A DNA stretch of 64,000 nucleotides from Comamonas serinivorans (lineage in GTDB: Bacteria > Pseudomonadota > Gammaproteobacteria > Burkholderiales > Burkholderiaceae_C): NCBI RefSeq assembly GCF_002158865.1, contig NZ_CP021455.1, positions 3,968,001-4,032,000 of the forward strand. The letters are read 5' to 3'. The translations under genes and the position numbers were made by a program. This document shows, in pieces, positions 40,682 to 49,894 of this stretch; within the stretch, counting starts at the first letter, position 1, and the number at the start of each line of letters is the position of its first letter. The notes below the pieces were generated by a model, which saw only the letters and a program-made list of their open reading frames with translations, ran no database searches and was not told the origin of the DNA.

Positions 40682-41370
40682 GCACCGAGCAACAAGAGCA
40701 GATCACCGACGCGATGGTTGACGACCTCGCACAAGAGATTCGGCGCGTCGATGGCAATCACTCGCTTGGTGCTTGTGCGCTTGCTGAGGCGCTGATGCCG
40801 TTTCTGGTGGGTCGAGCACTGGCAGCACAGCCCCAGGCTGCGCAAGAGCCGGTGGCGGTCTACCACGGTCGGTGCGTCATCGACTGCGGGGATTGTGGGC
40901 ACCACGACATAGAGATGCTCAGGATGATCCCCAAGGGGGCGAAGCTCTACACCCACCCAGCGCCCCAGGCTGCGCAAGCGGTGCCGCAGAATGCGCGCGA
41001 CATCCTTGAGCGCTGCCGTGAGTTCATTGATACAGCGCCTGCATACCCAGCGGGCGCCGATCTGGCCGATCAGATTGATGCATTGCTCGCCGCCCCGAGT
41101 GCGCAGGACATCAACGAACAGCGAGAATCTACGGACAACTGGCGCCACCTTGCGCTGCAGTTCGACTACCACCGCATGCAAGCCATGAGCCACCTGCGAA
41201 ACCTGCTGGCCGACAGCGTGGGGCATCGTGAAGTCGCCGAGGCGTTCGTGTTGGCAGGTCCTGTCAGCGGCACCGACATTGCGCATGATGCCGCCCGGTA
41301 TCGCGCGCTGCCTCAAGCCGCCCGCGACGTGCTGGCCGAGCGACAGCGGCAGGAGGGAGGCGGATCGTGA
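40678..41370 (+). CDS. Ea22-like early protein
   Basis: A 230-residue protein. The central GAKLYTHPAPQAAQAVPQ and acidic/helical flanks match Ea22-like proteins of lambdoid early operons. It overlaps the upstream stop by 4 nt. Function unproven. Confidence 0.7.
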   Translation: MSTEQQEQITDAMVDDLAQEIRRVDGNHSLGACALAEALMPFLVGRALAAQPQAAQEPVAVYHGRCVIDCGDCGHHDIEMLRMIPKGAKLYTHPAPQAAQAVPQNARDILERCREFIDTAPAYPAGADLADQIDALLAAPSAQDINEQRESTDNWRHLALQFDYHRMQAMSHLRNLLADSVGHREVAEAFVLAGPVSGTDIAHDAARYRALPQAARDVLAERQRQEGGGS

Positions 41371-41579
41371 AGATCGGCATTGCGCGCATCTACTACGGAG
41401 GCGGTCGAAGGTTCTTCACCCTCAAAGCCGCATGTCGAGCCGAAGCCAAGGCCCGCATCAAAGCCCGAGCAATCAAACGCTTGGGCTTTTTTCTTGACGA
41501 CGGGGACGAGTACCCCACTGCATTCATTGCCCGAGTTGCGCGATTGCTGGAGCGGGCGCATAGGAGAACAACGCCGTGA
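41367..41579 (+). CDS. Small basic phage protein
   Basis: A 70-residue protein with a GTG start that overlaps the upstream stop. Its coding sequence contains an intrinsic-terminator-like stem (41,461-41,482). No family recognised. Confidence 0.5.
   Translation: MKIGIARIYYGGGRRFFTLKAACRAEAKARIKARAIKRLGFFLDDGDEYPTAFIARVARLLERAHRRTTP
41461..41482 (+). terminator. Terminator-like stem inside a small gene
   Basis: AAGCCC-GAGC pairs with GCTTGGGCTT (one mismatch), then a run of T. Lies within the preceding feature. Confidence 0.4.
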
Positions 41580-41830
41580 CCAAAGAAGATGTGATTCGAA
41601 TTGCTCGCGAATTTGGCTGGGAAGAAAAAAACTGGGCAAGCCAAACAGTGTTCATTGTGGACATGGGCGACCTAGTGAACTTCGCTTTCCAGGTGGCCGC
41701 CGCCGAACGCGAGGCCTGCGCCAAGGCCGCCGAAGGCTTTCCCGAAAACCGTGATTGGGTGCCAAACAGCTTGTGGGGCAACATCCGGCGCGATGTTGCC
41801 AACTTCATCCGTAAGCGAAGTGGGACGTGA
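41576..41830 (+). CDS. Early phage protein, unknown
   Basis: An 84-residue protein, GTG start overlapping the upstream stop. Helical centre (NFAFQVAAAEREACAKAAEG) resembles Ea22-associated proteins. Confidence 0.5.
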   Translation: MTKEDVIRIAREFGWEEKNWASQTVFIVDMGDLVNFAFQVAAAEREACAKAAEGFPENRDWVPNSLWGNIRRDVANFIRKRSGT

Positions 41831-41845
41831 GCGCACAATGCCCAG

Positions 41846-42193
41846 ATGGCAGTCTGCACGATCTACGACTGGGCACGCATGCGCCGTGAGCACTGGCGAG
41901 ACGGCAAGCTCGTGCGCGTCTACACAGAGCCCGACAAGGTGATGGCCCGCACGCCGGGCTACTCCGGCGACCTGGCTGCGGTCACCTTCGACCTCGCTGT
42001 CTGCGTGCAACTCGTGGGCACAGCCAGGGCCGACAAGATCACGGCCGAGGCTGCCAGCGGCAAGCCTTTCGTGAGCAAGTACGGCAAGGGCAAGCCTTTT
42101 GACTTCAGCCGCACCTATGGCGACTGGGACGCCTTCATGGCGCGTGTCGAGCGCGAGATTTACGACCGAGCGAGCGCACCAGGCGCCACGTGA
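41846..42193 (+). CDS. Early phage protein, unknown
   Basis: A 115-residue protein (MAVCTIYDWARMRREHWRDG onward) with an Ala-rich core. Precedes the terminator and excisionase. No family recognised. Confidence 0.5.
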   Translation: MAVCTIYDWARMRREHWRDGKLVRVYTEPDKVMARTPGYSGDLAAVTFDLAVCVQLVGTARADKITAEAASGKPFVSKYGKGKPFDFSRTYGDWDAFMARVEREIYDRASAPGAT

Positions 42194-42216
42194 CGGCATC
42201 CAAATTCAACACCAAC

Positions 42217-42239
42217 AGCCGCCCACGAGGCGGCTTTTT
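42217..42239 (+). terminator. Terminator before excisionase
   Basis: AGCCGCC, CACGA, GGCGGCT, T4, followed by CATGGAG and the excisionase ATG. Confidence 0.8.
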
Positions 42240-42251
42240 CATGGAGCGCAC

Positions 42252-42491
42252 ATGAAGCATTCAGAAACAAACGCAGAGGGCGAACCCCCTACCGTCGCGG
42301 CCGAGTGGGTCCTGGCCTCCAAGTTCCAGGAGCTGACCGGCGTGACCCGCGAAACCGTGAAGCAACGCAAGAAGTGCGGGGTGTGGCGCGAGGGCATTCA
42401 GGTTGCCGTCGTGCGCCGCCGCCTCTACGTCAACATCAAGGCCGCTGACCAATGGATAAGAGATCAGATCCCCCAACCCCGCCGGGCGTGA
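42252..42491 (+). CDS. Excisionase
   Basis: A 79-residue protein of the phage Exc family: WVLASKFQELTGVTRETVKQ and VVRRRLYVNIKAADQWIRDQ. GGAG precedes the ATG. It overlaps the integrase start by 40 nt. It should direct excision from ssrA. Confidence 0.8.
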   Translation: MKHSETNAEGEPPTVAAEWVLASKFQELTGVTRETVKQRKKCGVWREGIQVAVVRRRLYVNIKAADQWIRDQIPQPRRA

Positions 42492-43633
42492 AAATCAGGC
42501 AGTTCGTGGCCGGAGATCGGCTGCAGATTGCCTTCACCTTCGAGGGCCAGGAATGCCGCGAGTTGCTGCCGCCTGGCCCCATCACAAAGTCGAGCATCCT
42601 GCGCGCCTCCTCGCTGCGAGAAGAAATTCGCCGCAAGGTCAAAGAGGGAACCTTCGACTACGCCACCTACTTCCCCGACAGCCCGCGCGCCAAAGCACCC
42701 AAGAAAAACAGCACGTTGATGGAGACACTGCTGCAAGCTCAGCTGGCCACCTATCAGCGCCAGGTGGCCAACGGCAAGCTCGCACAGTCCAGCTTTGACG
42801 GCTACGCCAAGGCCGTCAACAGCGCCCAGATGAAGCGCTGGCACGGCCTGCAAATTTCCGAGGTCACCCCCAGCATGCTGCGCGAATGGGTCGCCGGCAT
42901 GGACTGCACCAGTAAGACCATCCGCAACCGACTCATCCCGCTGCGCAGCGTGTTCGAGGACGCGCAGAACGACGAGGTGATCGACTTCAACCCGTTCGAG
43001 CGCGTCGCGCTGTCCAAGCTCATCCGCCAAACAGCCAAGGCCAGCGACTACGTGGTCAACCCCTTCAACGCTACCGAGCGCGCTGCGTTGCTTGACGCCT
43101 GCCGGCCGGATGAGAGGCCCATGCTTCAGTTCTGGTTTGCTACCGGCTTGAGGCCTGGCGAGCTGCAGGCCCTGCAGTGGGACCACATCCACTGGTCCCG
43201 GCGTGTGGCAGCAATCCAGCTCAACCAGGTGGCCGGCGTGCTCAAAGGGCCAAAGACGGCGGCTGGTGTGCGCGATGTGGATCTCGATGCCTCAGCCATC
43301 ACAGCGCTGAAAGCACAGCGCTCGATCTCCGAAGCCAAGGGCGCTCGGGTCTGGTTGAACCCGCGCGACGGCACGCCATGGGCCAACGATGCTCAGGTTC
43401 GCAAAAGCTTTTGGCTGCCCGTTTGCAAGCGGGCCCAGGTGGACTACCGCAACCCCTATCAGGTACGGCATACCTATGCCTCCACCCTGCTGACCGATGG
43501 TCACAACCCATGGTACGTCGCTGCTCAACTGGGGCACGAGGATGTTGAGATGGTCTTCCGCACCTATGGCAAGTTCATCCGCGAGGACTACCAGAAGCCC
43601 AAGCCGGAACTGCGGGTGGTGGGCGCTTCCTGA
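42452..43633 (+). CDS. int: Tyrosine recombinase integrase
   Basis: A 393-residue protein. The N-terminus (IRQFVAGDRLQIAFTFEGQE) fits an arm-binding DUF3596-type domain. Catalytic residues are visible: TGLRPGEL (Arg), QVRHTYAS (His-x-x-Arg region) and LGHEDVEMVFRTYGKF (His and Tyr nucleophile). It lies next to the ssrA 3' end, its probable integration site. Confidence 0.9.
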   Translation: MDKRSDPPTPPGVKIRQFVAGDRLQIAFTFEGQECRELLPPGPITKSSILRASSLREEIRRKVKEGTFDYATYFPDSPRAKAPKKNSTLMETLLQAQLATYQRQVANGKLAQSSFDGYAKAVNSAQMKRWHGLQISEVTPSMLREWVAGMDCTSKTIRNRLIPLRSVFEDAQNDEVIDFNPFERVALSKLIRQTAKASDYVVNPFNATERAALLDACRPDERPMLQFWFATGLRPGELQALQWDHIHWSRRVAAIQLNQVAGVLKGPKTAAGVRDVDLDASAITALKAQRSISEAKGARVWLNPRDGTPWANDAQVRKSFWLPVCKRAQVDYRNPYQVRHTYASTLLTDGHNPWYVAAQLGHEDVEMVFRTYGKFIREDYQKPKPELRVVGAS

Positions 43634-43634
43634 C

Positions 43635-43667
43635 CGGTGCGATTTCGGTGCGATTTCGGTGCGATTT
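43635..43667. repeat. Three tandem 11-bp repeats between integrase and ssrA
   Basis: CGGTGCGATTT occurs at 43,635-43,645, 43,646-43,656 and 43,657-43,667. Tandem arrays here fit arm-type sites for integrase binding. Confidence 0.6.
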
Positions 43668-43694
43668 TCAGGACACCGCAGCACCCTGAGGACC

Positions 43695-43736
43695 AAAGAA
43701 AAACCGCCTCACACCAGTGTTTCCGGTGTGAGGCGG
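43695..43736 (-). terminator. tmRNA terminator
   Basis: Minus-strand stem CCGCCTCACACC / GGTGTGAGGCGG (43,704-43,736) followed in the minus direction by TTTTTCTTT. It lies between the tmRNA end and the prophage, so it may be phage-supplied if attachment lies within ssrA. Confidence 0.85.
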
Positions 43737-43745
43737 TGTCTTGTA

Positions 43746-44121
43746 TGGTGGAGCTGGGGGGATTTGAACCCCCGTCCGCAAGCATTCCTCGAGCAGATCT
43801 ACATGTTTAGCGTTCTGATTTGAGTCTCACCAACTGCCCCGCGCAGACGCACGCTGAACAGCCGGCCAGTGCCCTTGTGTCTCACCCCAACCCAAGGCAC
43901 CCGGGTTGAAGCCAGCCCATGTAAATTCCCTCGCAGCCTGGACGCCTTGCGGCGCCCTTGCCCAGCCCATCGGCCAACTGTTGCGAGGCTCACCGGTTAT
44001 TAGGCGGCGAGTGCGAAACGTTCGTCGTTTGCAGTTAGTTTTTTTCAGCGGTTTCACGAGGTGACTGAACCTCGACATGCACCGACACGATTCCAACCCA
44101 CGTCGAAACCAATGCAGCCCC
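43746..44121 (-). ncRNA. ssrA: tmRNA with ANDERFALAA tag
   Basis: The minus strand starts GGGGCTGCATTGGTTTCGAC and ends CAGCTCCACCA, so the ends pair in a tRNA-like acceptor; the 3' end at 43,746 encodes CCA. The tag frame (43,997-44,032) reads ANDERFALAA followed by tandem TAA. tmRNA rescues stalled ribosomes and marks nascent proteins for degradation. The prophage integrase lies just beyond the 3' end; attachment in the tmRNA 3' part is inferred. Confidence 0.95.
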
Positions 44122-44134
44122 AGAACCGGGTAGT

Positions 44135-44794
44135 TTAGCCCGGATTGACCAATTTCAAGACCTCTGCGGGTGTGCGCAGCAAAAATTCCGCCCCCCAGCC
44201 AGCCGGATCGCCGGCTTCGCCCAAGTAACCGTAGGTGGCAACGGCTGCCGCCATGCCCGCCGCGTGCGCAGCGTGCACGTCGCGCAGGTCATCGCCCACG
44301 TACAGGCAGCGTTCAGGGGCCACCCCCAGGCGCCGCGCGGCTTCCAGCAACGGCTCGGGATGCGGCTTGGCATGGGGCGTGGTATCGCCCCCAATCAGCA
44401 CCCCGCAATCGCGGAACAAGGGCAACTGCCCGGACAGGGGCAAGGCAAAGCGCTCGGACTTGTTGGTCACCACCCCCCACGGCAGGGCTTGAGCGGTCAA
44501 GGCTGCAACCAAGTCCATCACACCGTCGAACACCACCGTGCGCGCGGTGAGGTCGGCCTCGTAGTTGCAGAAGAACTCCTCCCGCATCGCCTCGAACTCG
44601 GGGTGCTCCGGCGTGATGCCAAACGCCACGCCCAGCATGCCACGCGCACCAGTACCCGCCATGGGTCGATACAATTCAAACGGCAAACCAGGCATACCCC
44701 GGTCAACACGCATTTTGTCGGCCGCAGCACCCAGGTCGGGGGCACTGTCGATCAAGGTGCCATCGAGATCGAACAACACACTGTCAAACACCAT
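44135..44794 (-). CDS. gph: Phosphoglycolate phosphatase
   Basis: A 219-residue HAD-superfamily enzyme. FDLDGTLIDS near residue 8, the VVTNKSE segment and the VGDDLRDVHAAHAAGM region are the motif I, II and IV sites. It removes phosphate from 2-phosphoglycolate. It overlaps the ubiG end by 11 nt, a usual gph-ubiG pair. Confidence 0.85.
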   Translation of the reverse strand: MVFDSVLFDLDGTLIDSAPDLGAAADKMRVDRGMPGLPFELYRPMAGTGARGMLGVAFGITPEHPEFEAMREEFFCNYEADLTARTVVFDGVMDLVAALTAQALPWGVVTNKSERFALPLSGQLPLFRDCGVLIGGDTTPHAKPHPEPLLEAARRLGVAPERCLYVGDDLRDVHAAHAAGMAAAVATYGYLGEAGDPAGWGAEFLLRTPAEVLKLVNPG

Positions 44795-45530
44795 GATCTC
44801 CCGCCGATGCCAGGGGTGCAGACGCCGCCATCATGTAGTTCACACGCACGCTGTCGGTGAGCCGATACCGCTTGGTCAAGGGGTTGTATTCCAGGCCCTT
44901 TTGCTGCAGTGGCGACATATTGGCGGCCCGGCAAAATGCAGCCATTTCCGCCGGCGTGATGAATCGCGCATATTCATGCGTCCCCCGCGGCAGCATATTC
45001 AGCACATATTCAGCCCCCACAATGGCCAGGGCAAACGACCAGGGGTTGCGGTTAATCGTGGAGAAACACACCACTCCCCCGGGTTTCACCAATTGCGCAC
45101 AGGCACGCACCACAGAGGCGGGATCCGGCACGTGTTCCAGCATCTCCATGCAGGTCACCACGTCAAAGTGCCGAGGCGACTCGGCCGCCAGCTGTTCCAC
45201 GGCGACATTCCGGTAGCTGACGTTGGGGGTCTGCGCTTCGAGCGCATGCAACTGCGCCACCTTCAGCGACTTGTCAGCCAGATCAATGCCCAAGACCTGA
45301 GCGCCCCGGCGTGCCATGGCATCGGCCAGGATGCCGCCCCCGCACCCCACATCCAGCACCTGCTTGCCCGCCAACCCTCCAGCCAGGGTGTCGATCCACC
45401 CCAAGCGCAAAGGGTTGATGTGGTGCAACGGCGCAAACTCGCTTTCCGTGTCCCACCACCGATGGGCCAAGGCGGAAAACTTGGCCAACTCGGCGGGGTC
45501 AACGTTGGCAGGGGTGGTGGCTTCGGTCAT
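44784..45530 (-). CDS. ubiG: Ubiquinone biosynthesis O-methyltransferase
   Basis: A 248-residue protein. KFSALAHRWWDTESEFAPLH near residue 15 and VLDVGCGGG (motif I, AdoMet binding) with the FDVVTCMEMLEHVPDP segment are UbiG-specific. It catalyses both O-methylations in ubiquinone synthesis. ATG at 45,530 is chosen because it starts the standard UbiG N-terminus (MTEATTPANVD). Confidence 0.9.
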   Translation of the reverse strand: MTEATTPANVDPAELAKFSALAHRWWDTESEFAPLHHINPLRLGWIDTLAGGLAGKQVLDVGCGGGILADAMARRGAQVLGIDLADKSLKVAQLHALEAQTPNVSYRNVAVEQLAAESPRHFDVVTCMEMLEHVPDPASVVRACAQLVKPGGVVCFSTINRNPWSFALAIVGAEYVLNMLPRGTHEYARFITPAEMAAFCRAANMSPLQQKGLEYNPLTKRYRLTDSVRVNYMMAASAPLASAGDHGV

Positions 45531-45556
45531 GGCAGGCAATTGTGGCAGCGGCGCAA

Positions 45557-45581
45557 GAAAAAAGCCCCTTACGGGGCTTTT
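45557..45581 (-). terminator. Terminator of ompA
   Basis: On the minus strand AAAAGCCCC, GTAA, GGGGCTTTTTT: strong intrinsic terminator between ompA and ubiG. Confidence 0.85.
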
Positions 45582-45616
45582 GGCGGGAGAGTGGCCAAAA
45601 GGCCACATCACGAAGC

Positions 45617-46264
45617 TCAGCGTTGCGTGCCGACGACTTCGATTTCCACGCGGCGGTTTTGGGCGCGGCCGGCAGCGGTCTTGTTGTCGGCGACAGGCTG
45701 CTTCTCGCCCTTGCCTTCGGTGTAGACACGGTTGGCTTCGATGCCCTTAGACACCAGGTACGCCTTCACAGCATTGGCGCGACGCAGCGACAGCTTCTGG
45801 TTGTAGGCGTCCGAACCGATGGAGTCGGTGTGACCCACGGCCACGATGACTTCCAGGTTGATCTGCTGAACCTTGGAGGCCAGGTCATCCAGCTTGGCCT
45901 TGCCTTCGGGCTTCAGCACCGACTTGTCGAAGTCGAAGAATGCATCAGCTGCATAGGTGATCTTCTCAACCGTCGGAGCGGGCTTGGGAGCCGGTGCCGG
46001 AGCCTGGGCCACAGGAGCCGGGGCGGGAGCGGGAGCAGCGGCTTGCTTCAGGGCACCGTCGCAATCCACAGCAGCGGTTGCAGGCGTCCAGAAGGCATTG
46101 CGCCAGCACAGTTCGTTCGTGCCGTTCTTCCACACCAGCTCACCGGTGCCGTTTTGCCAGTTGTCGATGACGTTGCCGCCGTTGGCTGCACGGACTTGGG
46201 CGCTGGCCGAGGTTGCGAGCGCTGCGGAGACGAACAGCGTCGCCACAATGTTCAGTTTCTTCAT
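45617..46264 (-). CDS. ompA: OmpA-family outer-membrane protein
   Basis: A 215-residue protein: signal peptide ending SASA, an N-terminal domain with conserved Trp/Asn, an Ala/Pro linker, and the C-terminal peptidoglycan-binding domain (DFDKSVLKPEGKAKLDDLAS, GHTDSIGSDAYNQ, LSLRRANAVKAYL). GGAG upstream of ATG at 46,264. It anchors the outer membrane to peptidoglycan. No large eight-strand barrel is present, so it is a short relative of E. coli OmpA. Confidence 0.85.
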   Translation of the reverse strand: MKKLNIVATLFVSAALATSASAQVRAANGGNVIDNWQNGTGELVWKNGTNELCWRNAFWTPATAAVDCDGALKQAAAPAPAPAPVAQAPAPAPKPAPTVEKITYAADAFFDFDKSVLKPEGKAKLDDLASKVQQINLEVIVAVGHTDSIGSDAYNQKLSLRRANAVKAYLVSKGIEANRVYTEGKGEKQPVADNKTAAGRAQNRRVEIEVVGTQR

Positions 46265-46497
46265 GGTTCTCCTCATGGGAAAAAGGCCGCAGACACTCTG
46301 CGAAAATTGGACGCCGGTGGATGGGCACCACCAGAAACGTTGATTTGATTGTGCCACACGCTGGTGGCTCAGACCGTGGTCAACCCCCCAAGCATACTGG
46401 GCGGGGGGCCCGATTTGTGCGGTTGTGTTGCGCTGCCGCGACACACACCTGTCGCTAGAATGGCCGCTTTTGGTCCTGGCCGATTCGCCTCTGACAG

Positions 46498-49182
46498 ATG
46501 ACATCTTTTGCCAAGGAAACGCTTCCAATCAGCCTGGAAGAAGAGATGCGCCGCAGCTACCTCGATTACGCGATGAGCGTGATCGTGGGGCGGGCCCTGC
46601 CCGATGCGCGCGACGGCCTCAAGCCCGTTCACCGGCGTGTGCTCTATGCCATGAACGAGATGGGCAACACCTACAACAGCAAGTACCGCAAGAGTGCGCA
46701 GGCTGTTGGGGAGACCATGGGTAAATATCACCCCCATGGCGATTCGGCGATCTACGACACCATTGTTCGCATGGCGCAGGATTTTTCCATGCGCCACATG
46801 CTGATCGATGGCCAGGGCAATTTCGGCTCGGTGGACGGCGATTCCGCCGCCGCCATGCGATACACCGAAATTCGCCTGGCGAAAATCGCGCATGAAATGC
46901 TGGCCGATATTGACAAGGAAACCGTCGATTTCGGCCCCAACTACGACGGCAGCGTGCAGGAGCCCCTCGTGCTGCCTTCGCGCCTTCCTGCGCTGCTCGT
47001 CAACGGCTCGGCCGGCATTGCCGTCGGCATGGCCACGAACATCCCGCCACACAACCTGAACGAGGTCGTCGACGCCTGCCTGCACCTGCTCCAGGCGCCC
47101 GACTCGACGGTGGATGACCTGCTGGCTTTCATCCCGGCGCCCGACTTCCCCACCGGCGGGATCATCTACGGCATGCAGGGCGTGCGCGAGGGCTACCGCA
47201 CCGGCCGCGGCCGCGTGGTCATGCGGGCCAAGGTGCATTTCGAGGACATCGACCGTGGCCAGCGCCAGGCCATCATCGTCGACGAGCTGCCCTACCAGGT
47301 CAACAAAAAGACCTTGCAGGAGCGCATGGCCGAGCTGGTGCACGAGAAGAAGATCGAGGGCATCAGCCACATCCAGGACGAGTCCGACAAGTCGGGCATG
47401 CGCCTGGTGATCGAGCTCAAGCGCGGCGAAGTGCCCGAGGTGGTGCTGAACAACCTGTACAAGCAGACGCAGCTGCAGGACACCTTCGGCGTCAACATGG
47501 TGGCGCTGGTCGATGGCCAGCCCAAGCTGTGCAACCTGAAGGACCTGATCCAGGTCTTCCTCGAGCACCGTCGCGAAGTGGTGACGCGGCGCACGGTCTA
47601 CAACCTGCGCAAGGCCCGCGAGCGCGGCCACATCCTCGAGGGCCTGGCCGTCGCCCTGGCCAACATCGACGACTTCATCCGCATCATCCGCGAGTCGCCC
47701 ACGCCGCCCGTGGCCAAGTCCGAGCTGATGAGCCGGGGCTGGGACAGCGCGCTGGTCAACGAGATGCTGACGCGCACGCGCGAAGACGGCGGCGTGATCC
47801 GCGCCGACGACTACCGCCCCGAAAGCCTGGGCCGCCAGTACGGGTTGGGCAAGGACGGCCTGTACCACCTCTCCGAAACGCAAGCGCACGAAATCCTGCA
47901 AATGCGCCTGCAGCGCCTGACCGGCCTGGAGCAGGACAAGATCGTGGCCGAATACAAGGCCGTGATGGCCGAGATCGAAGACCTGCTGGACATCCTGGCC
48001 CGCCCCGAGCGCGTGGACACCATCATCACCGAGGAGCTGACCGCGCTCAAGACCGAGTTCGGCATGACCAAGCTGGGCGCACGCCGCAGCGAGATCGAAC
48101 ACAACGCCCAGGACCTGGCCACCGAAGACCTGATCGCGCCCACCGACATGGTGGTGACCATCAGCCACACGGGCTACATCAAGAGCCAACCGCTGTCCGA
48201 ATACCGCTCGCAACGGCGTGGCGGCCGCGGCAAGCTGGCCACCGCTACCAAGGAAGACGACTGGATCGACCAGCTCTTCATCGCCAACACGCACGACTAC
48301 ATCCTGTGCTTCTCCAACCGCGGGCGCCTGTACTGGCTCAAGGTCTGGGAAGTGCCGTCGGGCTCGCGCGGCTCGCGTGGCCGCCCCATGGTCAACATGT
48401 TCCCGCTGGAAGACGGCGAAAAAATCAACGTGGTCTTGCCGCTGACGGGCGATGCGCGCACCTTCCCGGAGAGCCAGTACGTGTTCATGGCCACCTCCAT
48501 GGGCACGGTCAAGAAGACCTCGCTGTCGGAATTCTCCAACCCGCGCAAGGCCGGCATCATCGCCGTGGGCCTGGACGACAACGACTTCCTCATCGGTGCC
48601 GCGCTGACCGACGGTGCCCATGACGTGATGCTGTTCTCGGATGCCGGAAAGGCCGTGCGCTTCGACGAGAACGACGTGCGCCCCATGGGCCGCAATGCCC
48701 GTGGCGTGCGCGGCATGAACCTCGAAGACGCCCAGCGCGTGATCGCCATGCTGGTGGCCGATGCGGCCGAAGGCGAGGACGAGGCAGCCGAGCACATGCG
48801 CAACAGCGTGCTGACGGCGACCGAAAACGGTTACGGCAAGCGTACAAACATTAACGAATACACGCGGCATGGCCGGGGCACCAAAGGCATGATCGCCATC
48901 CAGCAGTCCGAGCGGAACGGCAAGGTGGTCGCCGCGACGCTGGTCAGCCCCAGCGACGAGATCATGCTGATCACCGACACCGGGGTGCTGGTCCGCACGC
49001 GCGTGGCCGAGATTCGCGAAATGGGCCGCGCGACGCAGGGGGTCACCCTGATCGCGCTGGACGACCATGCGAAACTCAGCGGTTTGCAGCGCATTGTGGA
49101 AAATGACGCACAACTAGAAGGCGATGGGGAACCCGACGGCGCTGCCGATGATCCATCCGCCAACCCCGATTCTTTGGAGTAA
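46498..49182 (+). CDS. gyrA: DNA gyrase subunit A
   Basis: An 894-residue protein. Catalytic Tyr122 lies in AAMRYTEIRLA; the QRRGGRG GyrA-box is present in the C-terminal domain. The quinolone region reads HGDSAIYDT with Ser83 and Asp87, the sensitive-type residues. It breaks and rejoins DNA in the gyrase A2B2 complex. Divergent from ompA. Confidence 0.98.
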   Translation: MTSFAKETLPISLEEEMRRSYLDYAMSVIVGRALPDARDGLKPVHRRVLYAMNEMGNTYNSKYRKSAQAVGETMGKYHPHGDSAIYDTIVRMAQDFSMRHMLIDGQGNFGSVDGDSAAAMRYTEIRLAKIAHEMLADIDKETVDFGPNYDGSVQEPLVLPSRLPALLVNGSAGIAVGMATNIPPHNLNEVVDACLHLLQAPDSTVDDLLAFIPAPDFPTGGIIYGMQGVREGYRTGRGRVVMRAKVHFEDIDRGQRQAIIVDELPYQVNKKTLQERMAELVHEKKIEGISHIQDESDKSGMRLVIELKRGEVPEVVLNNLYKQTQLQDTFGVNMVALVDGQPKLCNLKDLIQVFLEHRREVVTRRTVYNLRKARERGHILEGLAVALANIDDFIRIIRESPTPPVAKSELMSRGWDSALVNEMLTRTREDGGVIRADDYRPESLGRQYGLGKDGLYHLSETQAHEILQMRLQRLTGLEQDKIVAEYKAVMAEIEDLLDILARPERVDTIITEELTALKTEFGMTKLGARRSEIEHNAQDLATEDLIAPTDMVVTISHTGYIKSQPLSEYRSQRRGGRGKLATATKEDDWIDQLFIANTHDYILCFSNRGRLYWLKVWEVPSGSRGSRGRPMVNMFPLEDGEKINVVLPLTGDARTFPESQYVFMATSMGTVKKTSLSEFSNPRKAGIIAVGLDDNDFLIGAALTDGAHDVMLFSDAGKAVRFDENDVRPMGRNARGVRGMNLEDAQRVIAMLVADAAEGEDEAAEHMRNSVLTATENGYGKRTNINEYTRHGRGTKGMIAIQQSERNGKVVAATLVSPSDEIMLITDTGVLVRTRVAEIREMGRATQGVTLIALDDHAKLSGLQRIVENDAQLEGDGEPDGAADDPSANPDSLE

Positions 49183-49191
49183 CCCTCAATC

Positions 49192-49755
49192 ATGTTGACC
49201 CTCAAGAGCAAGGCCGCCCTGGCCATCACGGCCGTGGCCTTTGTCTTCCCCATGGCTGCCCACGCCCAGGACGCCAAGCGTGCGCTGGCCGTCAAGCTGG
49301 CCGCCATCCAAGCCAAGAATGACGGGGGCGCCCTCACCGAGCAACTCGTCCAATCGGCTGCCGTGCCCATGATTCAAGGCTGGTCGCAACGTCTGGACGA
49401 GTCGGTGCCGCCGGCCCGCCAGAAGGACGTGCGCGACAAGCTCGACGTGGAGCTGAAGAAGTTCGTCGACAGCACCAAGAAGACCGTGGAAGCGCAGGTC
49501 GACAAGACTGCCGAGAGCACGCTGGTGCCGGTGTACATGGAAAAGTTCAGCGAAGAAGAGCTGAAGACCATCGTGGCCTACCTGGAATCGCCCGTGAGCA
49601 GCAAGTTCATGACGGTGGCCGGTGACGCCACCAACGCCTGGGCCAAGAAGGTGGTCGACGCCACCAAGACCCAGGTCGAATCGAGCGCCAAGGCCTTCGA
49701 CACCGCCGCCGGCAAGATCATCAACGCACCGGCCCCGGCTGCACCCAAGAAGTAA
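49192..49755 (+). CDS. DUF2059 periplasmic protein
   Basis: A 187-residue protein with a signal peptide (LAITAVAFVFPMAAHAQ) and the DUF2059 pattern (FSEEELKTIVAYLESPVSSK near residue 120). It follows gyrA by 9 nt and precedes serC. Function not established in the family. Confidence 0.8.
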   Translation: MLTLKSKAALAITAVAFVFPMAAHAQDAKRALAVKLAAIQAKNDGGALTEQLVQSAAVPMIQGWSQRLDESVPPARQKDVRDKLDVELKKFVDSTKKTVEAQVDKTAESTLVPVYMEKFSEEELKTIVAYLESPVSSKFMTVAGDATNAWAKKVVDATKTQVESSAKAFDTAAGKIINAPAPAAPKK

Positions 49756-49843
49756 TTGCCTGGCGGCACCCGTGCCGTTTCACAGGCAGTATCACCCAAC
49801 AGCCGTTGTTGTTTGAACGGCAACCGGGTCATACTCCAACCTT

Positions 49844-49872
49844 CATGACGCCGCTTGCGGCGTCATGTTTTT
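49844..49872 (+). terminator. Terminator after the DUF2059 gene
   Basis: CATGACGCC and GGCGTCATG flank a GC-rich loop and are followed by T5. Confidence 0.8.
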
Positions 49873-49894
49873 GGCCTTTCACGCCCGTCCTGCC

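Noticed and set aside
43746..43800. tRNA gene at the integration site
   Set aside because: The T-loop/acceptor is the tRNA-like 3' end of tmRNA, shown by the tag frame and 5' end.
46369..49113. 914-residue minus-strand open frame
   Set aside because: Exact antisense of gyrA; GC-rich codon bias opens long shadow frames.
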